From: Flavisolibacter sp.
GTDB taxonomy: Bacteria; Bacteroidota; Bacteroidia; Chitinophagales; Chitinophagaceae
Direction: 5' to 3'
DNA length: 12,780 nucleotides
Assembly: GCA_017745135.1 (NCBI GenBank)
Contig: JAGIAB010000051.1
Coordinates: 1-12,780 of the forward strand
Shown here in pieces: positions 6,093 through 12,692 of this stretch. Within the stretch, counting starts at the first letter, position 1. The number at the start of each line of letters is the position of its first letter. Both the position numbers and the translations under genes were made by a program. The notes beneath the pieces are model-generated. The model made no database searches. It was not told the origin of the DNA and saw nothing but the letters and a program-made list of their open reading frames with translations.

Positions 6093-6901
6093 TCACAAAT
6101 TCTTTACCTCGCGTTCATTTTGCACCATCTGAACTTCTGAACCCTTTAAACCCAATTACTGTCAATATCATTGGAGCTGGCGGCACCGGTAGCAAGCTAC
6201 TCACCGGTATTGCCCGGATCAATCATTGCCTATTAGCCGGTGGCCGGTGTGGGCTGCATGTCAGGCTTTTCGATGATGATATTATTTCCGAGGCCAACCG
6301 TGGACGCCAACTTTTTACTTCCGCTGAAGTTGGCTTGAATAAGTCAGTGGTGTTGATCAATCGAATAAATCGTGCTTTTGGCACAAACTGGAAAGCTGTT
6401 CCCTCCCGATATAACAAGGAATATTGTTCTAAACATGGTGAGTCAACTACCGCGGTTATTACTGTTGGATGTGTGGATAATGTTGCATCCCGGCTTTTTA
6501 TTGTGGACTTTTTGAAATGGATGGCCAGAGATACCAGTCATTACACACGTAATCGCCCAACATATTATATTGATTTTGGGAATAGCAGACATACGGGGCA
6601 GGTAGTGTTTTCGACTTTATCAAAAGTAAAACAACCTGATTCTAAAAAATTTCAGCCGGTAGATACGCTTCCGCTAATCACTGAAGAGTTTGGCCAGTTG
6701 TTGAAGGAGTCAGGAAACGACGACAACACCCCGAGCTGTTCACTCGCAGAAGCCCTTTACAAACAATCCCTTTTTATAAATTCCTCACTTGCCGAACTGG
6801 GCGGCTCTCTGCTTTCAGAATTATTTATGGAAGGCATGATCTTTAACCGCGGTTTTTTCCACAATCTCAAAAGCTTTAACACTTCACCTATACCGGTTTG
6901 A
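6089..6901 (+). CDS. PRTRC system ThiF family protein (E1-like activating enzyme)
   Basis: This is a 270-aa protein with a GTG start (6089-6091) overlapping the PRTRC B stop. Rossmann-type nucleotide-binding motif NIIGAGGTGSK at 26-36; acidic cluster DDD at 62-64; ANRGRQ at 69-74, the E1 Asn/Arg/Gln segment; Lys85; and CVDN at 128-131, the usual Cys/Thr-Asp-Asn site. Together these are the adenylation residues of the ThiF/MoeB/E1 superfamily. The C-terminal motif PSCSLAEALYKQSLFIN (215-231) is characteristic of the PRTRC subgroup, and Cys217 is a candidate thioester Cys. There is no zinc-binding CxxC pair as in MoeB. The predicted role is to adenylate the C-terminal Gly of PRTRC C. It is the last gene of the operon. 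Confidence 0.93.
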   Translation: MITNSLPRVHFAPSELLNPLNPITVNIIGAGGTGSKLLTGIARINHCLLAGGRCGLHVRLFDDDIISEANRGRQLFTSAEVGLNKSVVLINRINRAFGTNWKAVPSRYNKEYCSKHGESTTAVITVGCVDNVASRLFIVDFLKWMARDTSHYTRNRPTYYIDFGNSRHTGQVVFSTLSKVKQPDSKKFQPVDTLPLITEEFGQLLKESGNDDNTPSCSLAEALYKQSLFINSSLAELGGSLLSELFMEGMIFNRGFFHNLKSFNTSPIPV

Positions 6902-6904
6902 TTT

Positions 6905-6953
6905 GGCCGGCCCGCCGGGCGAGCCTCCGCTGGGCTCTGGCGCCGGCGCGCGG
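6905..6953 (+). other. 49-base GC island after the PRTRC operon
   Basis: I count only five A/T bases in these 49 positions, about 90% GC, in otherwise AT-rich DNA. It contains overlapping palindromes (GGCGCC at 6939-6944, GCCGGC at 6942-6947), a hairpin GAGCC (6921-6925) with GGCTC (6933-6937), and GCCC (6910-6913) with GGGC (6917-6920). It begins three bases after the ThiF stop and is directly followed by the terminator-like hairpin. It may be part of the transcript end, a recombination scar or a protein-binding site; I cannot tell which. Confidence 0.5.
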
Positions 6954-6960
6954 AAAAGGT

Positions 6961-7040
6961 GTAGGCATTTCAAGGCTATCCTCGCATTATTATTTTAAAC
7001 TATAATGCCCCTTGAGCAATGCCTACTGGGTTATTTTTTT
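6961..7040 (+). terminator. Long composite hairpin with T tract, end of the PRTRC operon
   Basis: GTAGGCATT (6961-6969) and TCAAG (6970-6974) pair with CTTGA (7011-7015) and AATGCCTAC (7018-7026), leaving a two-base bulge. An inner hairpin pairs GCATTAT (6984-6990) with ATAATGC (7002-7008). The tail at 7034-7040 is seven T residues. This fits a plus-strand terminator for the PRTRC operon, facing the convergent gene that ends at 7076. The stem is longer and more elaborate than a simple terminator, so a structured RNA end or attachment-type site is an alternative. The rest of 6902-7075 shows nothing more. Confidence 0.55.
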
Positions 7041-7075
7041 ATCGTTGAGCGCATTTAGGGTTTACATCTCAGGAA

Positions 7076-8416
7076 TTAATAAATCTTACTTGATAATGGG
7101 ACACCCACACTGATTCCCAACAAAAACTTTTCTCCTCTTTTTTTATCAGGATATATCTTGTTATAGAAATCCGTCCATTTAAACTGTATTTCAAAGTTCA
7201 CTTTTGTGTCATCGTCTTTACCAGGCAAATAGAATGGGATACCAATTTTATAATTTGTAGGGTTGTATTTTCCAAACGATTTTTCAGCTAAAAAACTTAA
7301 TCCAATATGTTTGTCTAAAGCGAAAAGACTTACGGCCTGAACTCTTATGAATGGTGTGAAATATTTTGAATAGTCCCCAAGGTAGACGTTATCAATCTCC
7401 AAATTATCTATTTTGGTTGAATCGACACCTCCAGCGGTTTTATAATCTGCAGCTGAATATTTTTTCATCTTGTCAGTATTGATATTATTCTGAATGTACC
7501 CTCCAACACCGACAATTCCCAGCCATCGGGTTTTTTGTCGCTCATATAAAATATTACCTGTGACAGTTCCCTCGAAATTATATAAACGGAAATCGTTAAG
7601 GTGTTGGCTTATGATTGAGCTGGTGAAAAAGTGTTGTGATGTAATAGGAATGAAAAAAGTAAAACTAAGCCACCAGTTTCTAAAGCTTGAATACAATTTT
7701 CCATTGTCTACATGATCCACTTCGTCGTTGATATACTTTCTTATGTATTTCCCTCTATTGGCGTCATAGAACGATTCTCTGAGGCTATTTTGGAATTCTT
7801 CATTTTTTATATTACGAATTGAATATTCAAACATGGAAGAGTCTGACCTCATAAGAGTGTCAATCAATTGAGAAGTCTGTGCCCGGTAATACTTTGTCAT
7901 CATGAAATTTGCCAATTTATTTTTCTGTTTTTGCCTTTTGCCATCATAGCTGATGATTCCACGGCCAAGAACGGTAAGCCTAATTAGGGCTCCCATATTT
8001 TCGGACCATTTCCGTTTTTTCCCTTCGTAAATAGTTGAAAAGGCGTCAGCAACATTTGCCTTAAAACCTCCAGTGAAAATATAACGAGTTCTTTTGAATG
8101 TCTCCAAGGAGCTGGTGCTTTTGTTGTAGCCAATAAATAAAGATCCATCTGAAGGATCAATTATGAAATAGCTTTTGTTTAAAGATAAGTCACCTGTACC
8201 GGTAAGATATGTATTCACTTTCTGAGCCATAAATACATCTAATGCCGGATAAGTCATTAACGGTTCTCGGTTAAATTTTTTGGCATCAAGTTCCAATAGC
8301 GAATCAAGATTTCGCTGGAAATTTCGTACTGAGTCGAAATTATGGTTGACCTGGGAGTTAGCAGTAAGCGTAATGAGCGTTATAAAAACGCATAGCAGGG
8401 GGGCTTTGATTTTCAT
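7076..8416 (-). CDS. Secreted, possibly outer-membrane protein of unknown function
   Basis: The 446-aa protein starts with a clear signal peptide: MKIKAPLLCVF, a hydrophobic stretch and a likely cleavage site after ANS, leaving Gln22 as the first residue, a common Bacteroidota pattern. No lipobox Cys. The N-terminal half (about 25-240) is mixed and charged. The C-terminal half (about 245-446) has alternating hydrophobic and aromatic strands and ends FLLGISVGVPLSSKIY, which would suit a beta-barrel or beta-rich outer-membrane domain. I do not recognise a family. It stands alone, convergent with the PRTRC operon, with no clear promoter in the 90 bases upstream, and looks like accessory cargo. 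Confidence 0.78.
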   Translation of the reverse strand: MKIKAPLLCVFITLITLTANSQVNHNFDSVRNFQRNLDSLLELDAKKFNREPLMTYPALDVFMAQKVNTYLTGTGDLSLNKSYFIIDPSDGSLFIGYNKSTSSLETFKRTRYIFTGGFKANVADAFSTIYEGKKRKWSENMGALIRLTVLGRGIISYDGKRQKQKNKLANFMMTKYYRAQTSQLIDTLMRSDSSMFEYSIRNIKNEEFQNSLRESFYDANRGKYIRKYINDEVDHVDNGKLYSSFRNWWLSFTFFIPITSQHFFTSSIISQHLNDFRLYNFEGTVTGNILYERQKTRWLGIVGVGGYIQNNINTDKMKKYSAADYKTAGGVDSTKIDNLEIDNVYLGDYSKYFTPFIRVQAVSLFALDKHIGLSFLAEKSFGKYNPTNYKIGIPFYLPGKDDDTKVNFEIQFKWTDFYNKIYPDKKRGEKFLLGISVGVPLSSKIY

Positions 8417-8506
8417 AAAATTGCAGTTTAGATTTTGATTGATAAAGTAAAGAAATCATCCCGGAGCTGCATATACCTAATTCAAGCTATTTCTTCCTAC
8501 TAAAAG

Positions 8507-8534
8507 AAAGGGGCATCCTGTTGGATGCCCCTTT
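8507..8534 (-). terminator. Strong intrinsic terminator, oriented leftward
   Basis: AAAGGGGCATCC (8507-8518) and GGATGCCCCTTT (8523-8534) form a perfect 12-bp stem with a TGTT loop. On the minus strand the stem is followed by a T-rich tail (TTTCTTTTAG); on the plus strand the tail is poor (TTTGTAATGG). It therefore best ends a leftward transcript, yet no minus-strand gene lies between it and the RadC-like gene at 8750. It also sits upstream of the start of the secreted-protein gene, which it would insulate. Confidence 0.7.
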
Positions 8535-8614
8535 GTAATGGGTTAGTAAGTACTCTTTCTGCAAATCTATTTAAGAAATACAAACCATTAGTATAATTAT
8601 TCTTCCATGAATTT

Positions 8615-8705
8615 AGTCTTTTACCTCTGGGCGCCACAAGAAATTCCGGCATAAACCGCTGCGCTATTTATTCCGTTGCTTCTTGGACTTGGTCGGAAAA
8701 AGACT
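8615..8705. other. Long imperfect hairpin in the RadC-like gene leader, possible structured RNA
   Basis: Three nested arms pair in order: AGTCTTTT (8615-8622) with AAAAGACT (8698-8705), CAAGAA (8637-8642) with TTCTTG (8680-8685), and CGGCATAAA (8647-8655) with TTTATTCCG (8667-8675; one mismatch). The apical loop is 11 bases. It occupies most of the gap before the RadC-like gene at 8750, so it could be a 5' leader element on the plus strand. On the minus strand it lies upstream of the terminator at 8507-8534 and the two could bound a small RNA of about 200 bases. The remainder of the 333-base gap (8417-8749) shows only AT-rich sequence, with a lone TAGATTTG box on the minus strand at 8562-8569. 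Confidence 0.45.
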
Positions 8706-8749
8706 GGAGCAATTCCATAATAATTTTTTAATCATAAAAACAATTTGTT

Positions 8750-9220
8750 ATGGAAACCATGATCGAAAACGTAAGAACATTTAATGCTCCTGAAATTCAT
8801 CTTTGTTATAACCGAGAATTCAATCCCTCAGAACTTCCGGTTTTGAATAAAAGTGATGACGTTTATGCGCTCCTGTTAGAAATTTGGGACCGTGATCAAT
8901 TACAGATTCGGGAAGACTTTAAGGTAATCCTCTTAAATCACAATAGCCGTGTATTAGGAATTTATAATCATACAAGTGGCGGGATAGCGGGAACAGTTTG
9001 TGATGTCAGGCTGATTATGGCAAGCGCTCTTAAATCGCTGGCTACAGGTATAGTATTAGCCCATAATCACCCAAGTGGCAATTTGGAACCAAGCAAGGCA
9101 GACCGGTTCTTAACCGCCAAATTAGCAGATGCCTGCCGTCTTTTTGATATATCGCTGCTTGATCACTTTATTATTTCAAAAGAATCATACTACTCATTTT
9201 CAAAAAATGGAGAACTCTAA
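8750..9220 (+). CDS. Short RadC-like JAB (JAMM) domain protein
   Basis: The 156-aa protein is essentially a bare JAB/MPN domain of the RadC type without the helix-hairpin-helix region of full-length RadC. Visible metal-site residues: Glu55 in QIREDFKV, His105 and His107 in AHNHPSG (104-110), Ser115 and Asp118 in PSKAD. These complete the JAMM set, so the fold should bind zinc. RadC itself was first named as a repair protein but its function is disputed; JAB domains elsewhere are deubiquitinase-like isopeptidases. Short forms like this are common on Bacteroidota mobile elements. It leads a plus-strand group with two unknown genes. Given the PRTRC cassette nearby without its own JAB member, a link is possible but unproven. 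Confidence 0.93.
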   Translation: METMIENVRTFNAPEIHLCYNREFNPSELPVLNKSDDVYALLLEIWDRDQLQIREDFKVILLNHNSRVLGIYNHTSGGIAGTVCDVRLIMASALKSLATGIVLAHNHPSGNLEPSKADRFLTAKLADACRLFDISLLDHFIISKESYYSFSKNGEL

Positions 9221-9274
9221 ATGATCGTAAGCCCAATAATTGCTAACCTTTTGCAATTACTTAAATCAATACAA

Positions 9275-9745
9275 ATGAAAAGAAAATTATCTCCCGAAAA
9301 ACTATCTGGTCTTCGTCGCCTGCGGCTTGCAAGAAGGCTTTGGAAAAAAGAGCCCTTGTTTGCCTTTGATATTATAAAACAAAAATATCCTGATTGTACT
9401 TACGAGCAGTTTTTGAATGACCTGGTTCGGCGTACAAAGCCAAAACCAAAGAAATCGAAATCCGGCCTACAACGTTTTGGAAGATACAACAGGATGGTTG
9501 AATGTGCTTCTAAATTTAAAAATTATAAGGACGTCGATGCTGGATTGGAAGCGTTAAAGCTACGTAAATATATGACCTCCCATTATCGGGTTTTAGTCTG
9601 GATTGGAGGAAAGTATAAAGATTATTTTTTCTCTCCTTTAATCTCATTTAGGACCATCAGGGATTTTCACTCGAAAATTTCTTTATGTAAATCTGAGCAG
9701 GAGGTGGAAGATCTCGTAGAGGCGTTTACAAAGTCTCAGTACTAA
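9275..9745 (+). CDS. Hypothetical basic protein downstream of the RadC-like gene
   Basis: I choose the ATG at 9275 (MKRKLSPEKL), giving 156 aa. An ATG at 9221 touches the RadC-like stop, but the intervening bases contain an inverted repeat TAATTGC/GCAATTA (9237-9243, 9253-9259) and look intergenic. The protein is strongly basic: RRLRLARRLWKK near the N-terminus and a KPKPKKSKS linker around residue 60, followed by RFGRYNRMVEC. The C-terminal half has aromatic strands (YRVLVWIGGKYKDYFF) and a helical end. DNA or RNA binding is plausible from charge alone. No known family recognised. Confidence 0.66.
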   Translation: MKRKLSPEKLSGLRRLRLARRLWKKEPLFAFDIIKQKYPDCTYEQFLNDLVRRTKPKPKKSKSGLQRFGRYNRMVECASKFKNYKDVDAGLEALKLRKYMTSHYRVLVWIGGKYKDYFFSPLISFRTIRDFHSKISLCKSEQEVEDLVEAFTKSQY

Positions 9746-9775
9746 AAACTATTCTTCAAAATCAAATATTATATC

Positions 9776-10435
9776 ATGAACACTTATTTAGAAAATAGCA
9801 TCGCAGACTATTGCAATCAATTTTCCCAAAATGGCAATGCTCTTTCGGTTACCTGGCAATTAGGAGATTGCGGGCGGGAGTATGTAAGGATCGTCCCATT
9901 TAACAGAAACGGAGAAAAAAGAATTGAAATCGAAGAGGAGATTACTGAGCTGATAGATTCATTTCTACGCTCAAATGCCTATTCTTATAATTATATTTCA
10001 AAAGGCAAGGTTACGTATGATTCCATCTCCAGGTCATTTATTGGCAGGGAGCGCTTCCTGGAAGCTGATATATTTGAAGGGGAATGCAATTTGGAAATCA
10101 AAATCCCTGCAGGTATTTACTTTAACCAAATTGAAGTTGCTGTAAGAGGTGGTTACGCTGACCCGGTTGTCGCGTTTGTCAGGTTCCTGCTAAGAGATGG
10201 AACTCCTCTTACAGACGAGCAAATTGATAAAGAACGTAAGCGTTTGGAAACTTATCTCTCAAGGGCGTTCAAAAAAATGGTTCCAAGGAAAAACCTCCTT
10301 GACACTAATAACCTATTCAGGATAAAGCGCGGGGCATTTAAACGCCGTAAAGGATTCCTTATATCTAAAATTGATTCATTTGAATATGAATTTAAGATTG
10401 TTGAAAACAGGGATGTGAGAATTCCTATTTTGTAA
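9776..10435 (+). CDS. Hypothetical protein, 219 aa
   Basis: It starts 30 bases after the previous gene, in the same direction. There is no signal peptide or membrane segment. The N-terminus is acidic (IEIEEEITELIDSF around residues 50-63), the centre strand-rich (CNLEIKIPAGIYFNQIEVAV), and the C-terminal third strongly basic (RAFKKMVPRK, then RIKRGAFKRRKG). That charge split suggests nucleic-acid contact by the C-terminal part, but no domain is recognised. It probably belongs to the transcript of the RadC-like gene. The start is the only well-placed ATG. Confidence 0.66.
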   Translation: MNTYLENSIADYCNQFSQNGNALSVTWQLGDCGREYVRIVPFNRNGEKRIEIEEEITELIDSFLRSNAYSYNYISKGKVTYDSISRSFIGRERFLEADIFEGECNLEIKIPAGIYFNQIEVAVRGGYADPVVAFVRFLLRDGTPLTDEQIDKERKRLETYLSRAFKKMVPRKNLLDTNNLFRIKRGAFKRRKGFLISKIDSFEYEFKIVENRDVRIPIL

Positions 10436-10638
10436 ATGGGAGTAATTGGTAAAATAAAATTATTTCCTTCATTTGTTCGCATGTTCATTTATTCTATAAA
10501 GTATCGTCGGGTTTGAGTAACCCTGCTCTTTTAACAAATCGCCCTCTGCTATCTCTTAATTTCATCTGACTTTATTGGATATCTAACTTTTGAAATTCAA
10601 ATACTGAGTGTAAATATTCACATTATTTATTGCAAAGT

Positions 10639-10807
10639 TCGGGCTTACCCTTGACTGCAGCCAAAAGACTACCGCATAAACACATGCCATGCAAAATTTA
10701 TTTTTTGAGGCATGGCATTAGCCTACACACAAATCCATCATTTATTCAGTGTTCCTTTTGGCTTTACACACAATGCTATGCTAATGGCCGGTCAAGGGTA
10801 GGCCCGG
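10639..10807 (+). ncRNA. Candidate structured RNA (long closing helix, two inner helices, possible pseudoknot)
   Basis: The closing helix joins 10639-10657 to 10789-10807: CGGGCTTACCCTTGAC (10640-10655) with GTCAAGGGTAGGCCCG (10791-10806), flanked by extra pairs. It contains three U.G pairs (10639/10807, 10645/10801, 10656/10790) that pair only in plus-strand RNA; the minus strand would have A/C mismatches. Inside, AGCCAAAAG (10659-10667) pairs with CTTTTGGCT (10755-10763), and ATGCCATGC (10684-10692) with GCATGGCAT (10710-10718). TAGC (10719-10722) can pair with GCTA (10780-10783), crossing the second helix as a pseudoknot. TACACACAA occurs twice (10724-10732, 10765-10773). It ends 44 bases before the 158-aa gene, so it may be its leader regulator or a separate RNA. 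A weak promoter-like pair (TTTTG at 10588-10592, TAAATATT at 10611-10618) precedes it. The rest of 10436-10851 shows nothing further. Confidence 0.6.
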
Positions 10808-10851
10808 TTGAAATGGCATTAAATAATTGTTCATCTCAAAAATTTATTATT

Positions 10852-11328
10852 ATGTATTACGAAGCAAGAACGCACGAAATTATTGAAGTCCAAAATGCCT
10901 TGCAAGCGGCAATTAGAATTAAAAGTGGCCAGCTCCAAACTTATCAGGTAATGAAATGGAAGAGTAAGGACGGTAAGTTCTTTATGTATGCGGTTCCCGA
11001 CGGGCACCTTGATACCATGTTGCTTGAGTTAGCAATATTGCGACAAAAGATTGATATTGTAAATTCTCCGTATCTACAGGTAGAATCGATTACAAATGGT
11101 TGGATTAAAGGAGCCGAAACCCTGGCAAAATATCTTGAAGAAGCTGAGTCCTCAACTTTGATCATGAAATCAAACGCACAGTTGATAGTCGGTAAACCAA
11201 AAGGCCATGAAAGAGCATGGTTTACCTGTGGATGTTGTGGAAATTACTTTTATGGAAATGTTCAGGAACAGCAAAAATTTGATCAGGATGCTGGATATGG
11301 TATTTGTACCAATTGTCACCTATGGTAA
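10852..11328 (+). CDS. Hypothetical protein with C-terminal CxxC/CxxC (zinc-ribbon-like) end
   Basis: The ATG at 10852 (MYYEARTHEIIEVQ) gives 158 aa. The frame stays open upstream to a TTG at 10630, but that stretch is the structured non-coding segment and its translation is not protein-like. The body is soluble and mixed helix/strand. Near the end, Cys126 and Cys129 (TCGCCGNYF; also Cys128) and Cys152 and Cys155 (GICTNCHLW) form two CxxC knuckles 22 residues apart, a plausible zinc site. No domain is recognised. A 71-aa gene follows in the same direction 82 bases later, and the structured segment lies just upstream. Confidence 0.75.
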   Translation: MYYEARTHEIIEVQNALQAAIRIKSGQLQTYQVMKWKSKDGKFFMYAVPDGHLDTMLLELAILRQKIDIVNSPYLQVESITNGWIKGAETLAKYLEEAESSTLIMKSNAQLIVGKPKGHERAWFTCGCCGNYFYGNVQEQQKFDQDAGYGICTNCHLW

Positions 11329-11410
11329 CAAGTATCAAAAACCTTATGGTGTACAGGTTAACCATGATTTTTCATTAAATATTTTCAAATTATTTTAAAA
11401 CTCAATTCTT

Positions 11411-11626
11411 ATGAACTCCGCAAAAATGACAAAAGAAGAAAAAATGATGTACTTGGCTGCAGAAGCATTTATGCTCGTAATTTGGCCGGAATCACAAATT
11501 TATATGGATGAAGAATGGTTTCAAGAAGAAGCAATTCTCGCCTTGGGTATTGAAAACAGCGTCGGCTGCGCGGCTTATTTTATTCCCTTGAAGAGGATCA
11601 TTGATTTCGATATTGATGGAAATTAA
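11411..11626 (+). CDS. Small acidic hypothetical protein, 71 aa
   Basis: It starts MNSAKMTKEEKMMYL and is acidic overall, with IYMDEEWFQEEAILALGIE in the middle and an aromatic/Asp-rich end. One internal Cys (GCAAY), no membrane segment or signal peptide. A second ATG (MTKEEK) five codons in is an alternative start. It follows the CxxC gene by 82 bases on the same strand and is closed by the strong terminator at 11650. I do not recognise it. Confidence 0.6.
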   Translation: MNSAKMTKEEKMMYLAAEAFMLVIWPESQIYMDEEWFQEEAILALGIENSVGCAAYFIPLKRIIDFDIDGN

Positions 11627-11649
11627 TGATATTTCACGCTTTAATAGAT

Positions 11650-11692
11650 ATTAAAGGAGAGTAGCCAGCTTTTGCATGTACTCTCCTTTAAT
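11650..11692. terminator. Bidirectional terminator between convergent units
   Basis: ATTAAAGGAGAGTA (11650-11663) and TACTCTCCTTTAAT (11679-11692) form a perfect 14-bp stem with a 15-base loop. The stem ends in A/T pairs on both sides, giving a T tract in each direction. It lies 23 bases after the 71-aa gene stop on the plus strand and just past the end of the membrane-anchored gene (11694) on the minus strand, so it can end both transcripts. Confidence 0.85.
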
Positions 11693-11693
11693 T

Positions 11694-11966
11694 TCATTTG
11701 AATAATATTTTGGTAATAACAACTATGATAACAAACAATAACACGGCGATCATAATAAGTGGAATATTCTTTCCTAAGCCATATAGGAAATAGTCCCAGC
11801 CACTTCGAAATCGTACTGCCGGGATTTTCTTAATTTCCCTTCTCAAATCCTTTTGCATTTCATTTACCCTTACGAAGAAATAAAGGGTGACATCATCCAA
11901 TTCGACGCCATACTTTAATTTATAATGCGTTCTGAATTGTTCCAGTTTTTTTTCATACTCAGTCAT
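11694..11966 (-). CDS. Small C-terminally membrane-anchored protein next to the ParA-like gene
   Basis: The 90-aa protein has a soluble, charged N-terminal part (about 1-60, helical: EYEKKLEQFRTHYKLKYG) and one strong transmembrane segment near residues 67-87 (IPLIMIAVLLFVIIVVI) followed by Lys residues at the end. This is a tail-anchored layout with the N-terminal part probably in the cytoplasm. It starts six bases after the ParA-like stop, so the two are almost surely co-transcribed. Family unknown. Membrane tethering of a ParA-linked or conjugation-linked complex is a reasonable inference from position. Confidence 0.72.
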   Translation of the reverse strand: MTEYEKKLEQFRTHYKLKYGVELDDVTLYFFVRVNEMQKDLRREIKKIPAVRFRSGWDYFLYGLGKNIPLIMIAVLLFVIIVVITKILFK

Positions 11967-11972
11967 GATCGG

Positions 11973-12689
11973 TTAGATTTTGGCTACTTCCTTTTTTATT
12001 AGTAACCGGGCTGCAAACGATTTATAGGCATCAAGGCCTTTCCCTTCTTTTATATTGTTCATTATTTCGATACCAGAGGCCCGGTCGGGAAATATATTGC
12101 CGAACGGAATAACTTTTTTAACTACTCCCTTCGAATTTTTACCGAAAGCCTGAACTTCAACTATAAGGTCCTGGTTGTTTTTAAAGGTGAATTCGTTAAC
12201 AAACAAGTTAATTGGGAATTTTCCAGCAATTGCTTCCGAAATTTTTTTCATATACTGACATGACGGAGCGAACGAAGTTCCGCCTGCCACCACAATATTG
12301 AAGGAAAATGATGCCTCCAGCATTGTTTCAAATTCTTTAAATTCTTCAATTGAAAAATCGATTGTAAGCAACCTCAGTAACTGGTCACTCTCTGAAGATC
12401 CAAAGTCAATAAATATCTCTTTGTGTTCAGTCTGATTAAGCGCTTCCAGGACCTTAAATAATTGTTCCCGGTCGATCCTTTTTATCCCGTCCAATAGTTC
12501 TATTTCAAAGACCCGGCCTTTATGGGCTGTAAATGCAAGTTGTTGAGAACTGGTATGCGATGAGCTATCCAGATCAATAAAGGCGGCAGTGTCGTCATTT
12601 TCATATTTTAATGCCTGAAAATACGTAAGCATTGACTTGCCAACCCCACCTTTGGATTGGATATTGAAGTAGTAGTTTTTCATATTCAT
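11973..12689 (-). CDS. ParA/MinD-like P-loop ATPase
   Basis: This is a 238-aa protein. It has a deviant Walker A motif KGGVGKSM at 13-20, with the signature first Lys of the ParA/MinD class, an aspartate pair FIDLDSS at 37-43 and a Walker B-like strand EIFIDFGSS at 91-99. Such ATPases partition plasmids or place conjugation machinery. The DLDSSSHTSSQQ segment replaces the more usual DxDPQ motif, so this is a divergent subgroup rather than a standard plasmid ParA. The start may be the first ATG or the one two codons in (MKNYYF). It follows a partial gene by three bases and precedes the tail-anchored gene by six. No ParB-like partner is visible within the window. Confidence 0.85.
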   Translation of the reverse strand: MNMKNYYFNIQSKGGVGKSMLTYFQALKYENDDTAAFIDLDSSSHTSSQQLAFTAHKGRVFEIELLDGIKRIDREQLFKVLEALNQTEHKEIFIDFGSSESDQLLRLLTIDFSIEEFKEFETMLEASFSFNIVVAGGTSFAPSCQYMKKISEAIAGKFPINLFVNEFTFKNNQDLIVEVQAFGKNSKGVVKKVIPFGNIFPDRASGIEIMNNIKEGKGLDAYKSFAARLLIKKEVAKI

Positions 12690-12692
12690 AGA

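Noticed and set aside
8621..8728. Minus-strand frame reading GIAPVFFRPSPRSNGINSAA before a TAA
   Set aside because: It looks protein-like but has no ATG, GTG or TTG start after the upstream stop and coincides with the imperfect hairpin; it could be a decayed gene end but I cannot support it.
9221..9274. Longer start for the basic protein at the ATG touching the RadC-like stop
   Set aside because: The stretch contains a 7-bp inverted repeat with a 9-base loop and reads as intergenic sequence; the ATG at 9275 opens a more typical basic N-terminus. It cannot be fully excluded.
10724..10773. Two copies of TACACACAA as a CRISPR-like or iteron repeat
   Set aside because: Only two 9-base copies exist and both lie inside the structured RNA candidate; no array or regular spacing.
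10630..10851. N-terminal extension of the CxxC protein from a TTG at 10630
   Set aside because: The segment is dominated by the long RNA helices, its translation is low in normal protein character, and a good ATG exists at 10852.
11207..11398. Plus-strand 63-codon frame overlapping the end of the CxxC gene
   Set aside because: It lies mostly in another frame of the CxxC gene and loses protein character after its stop.
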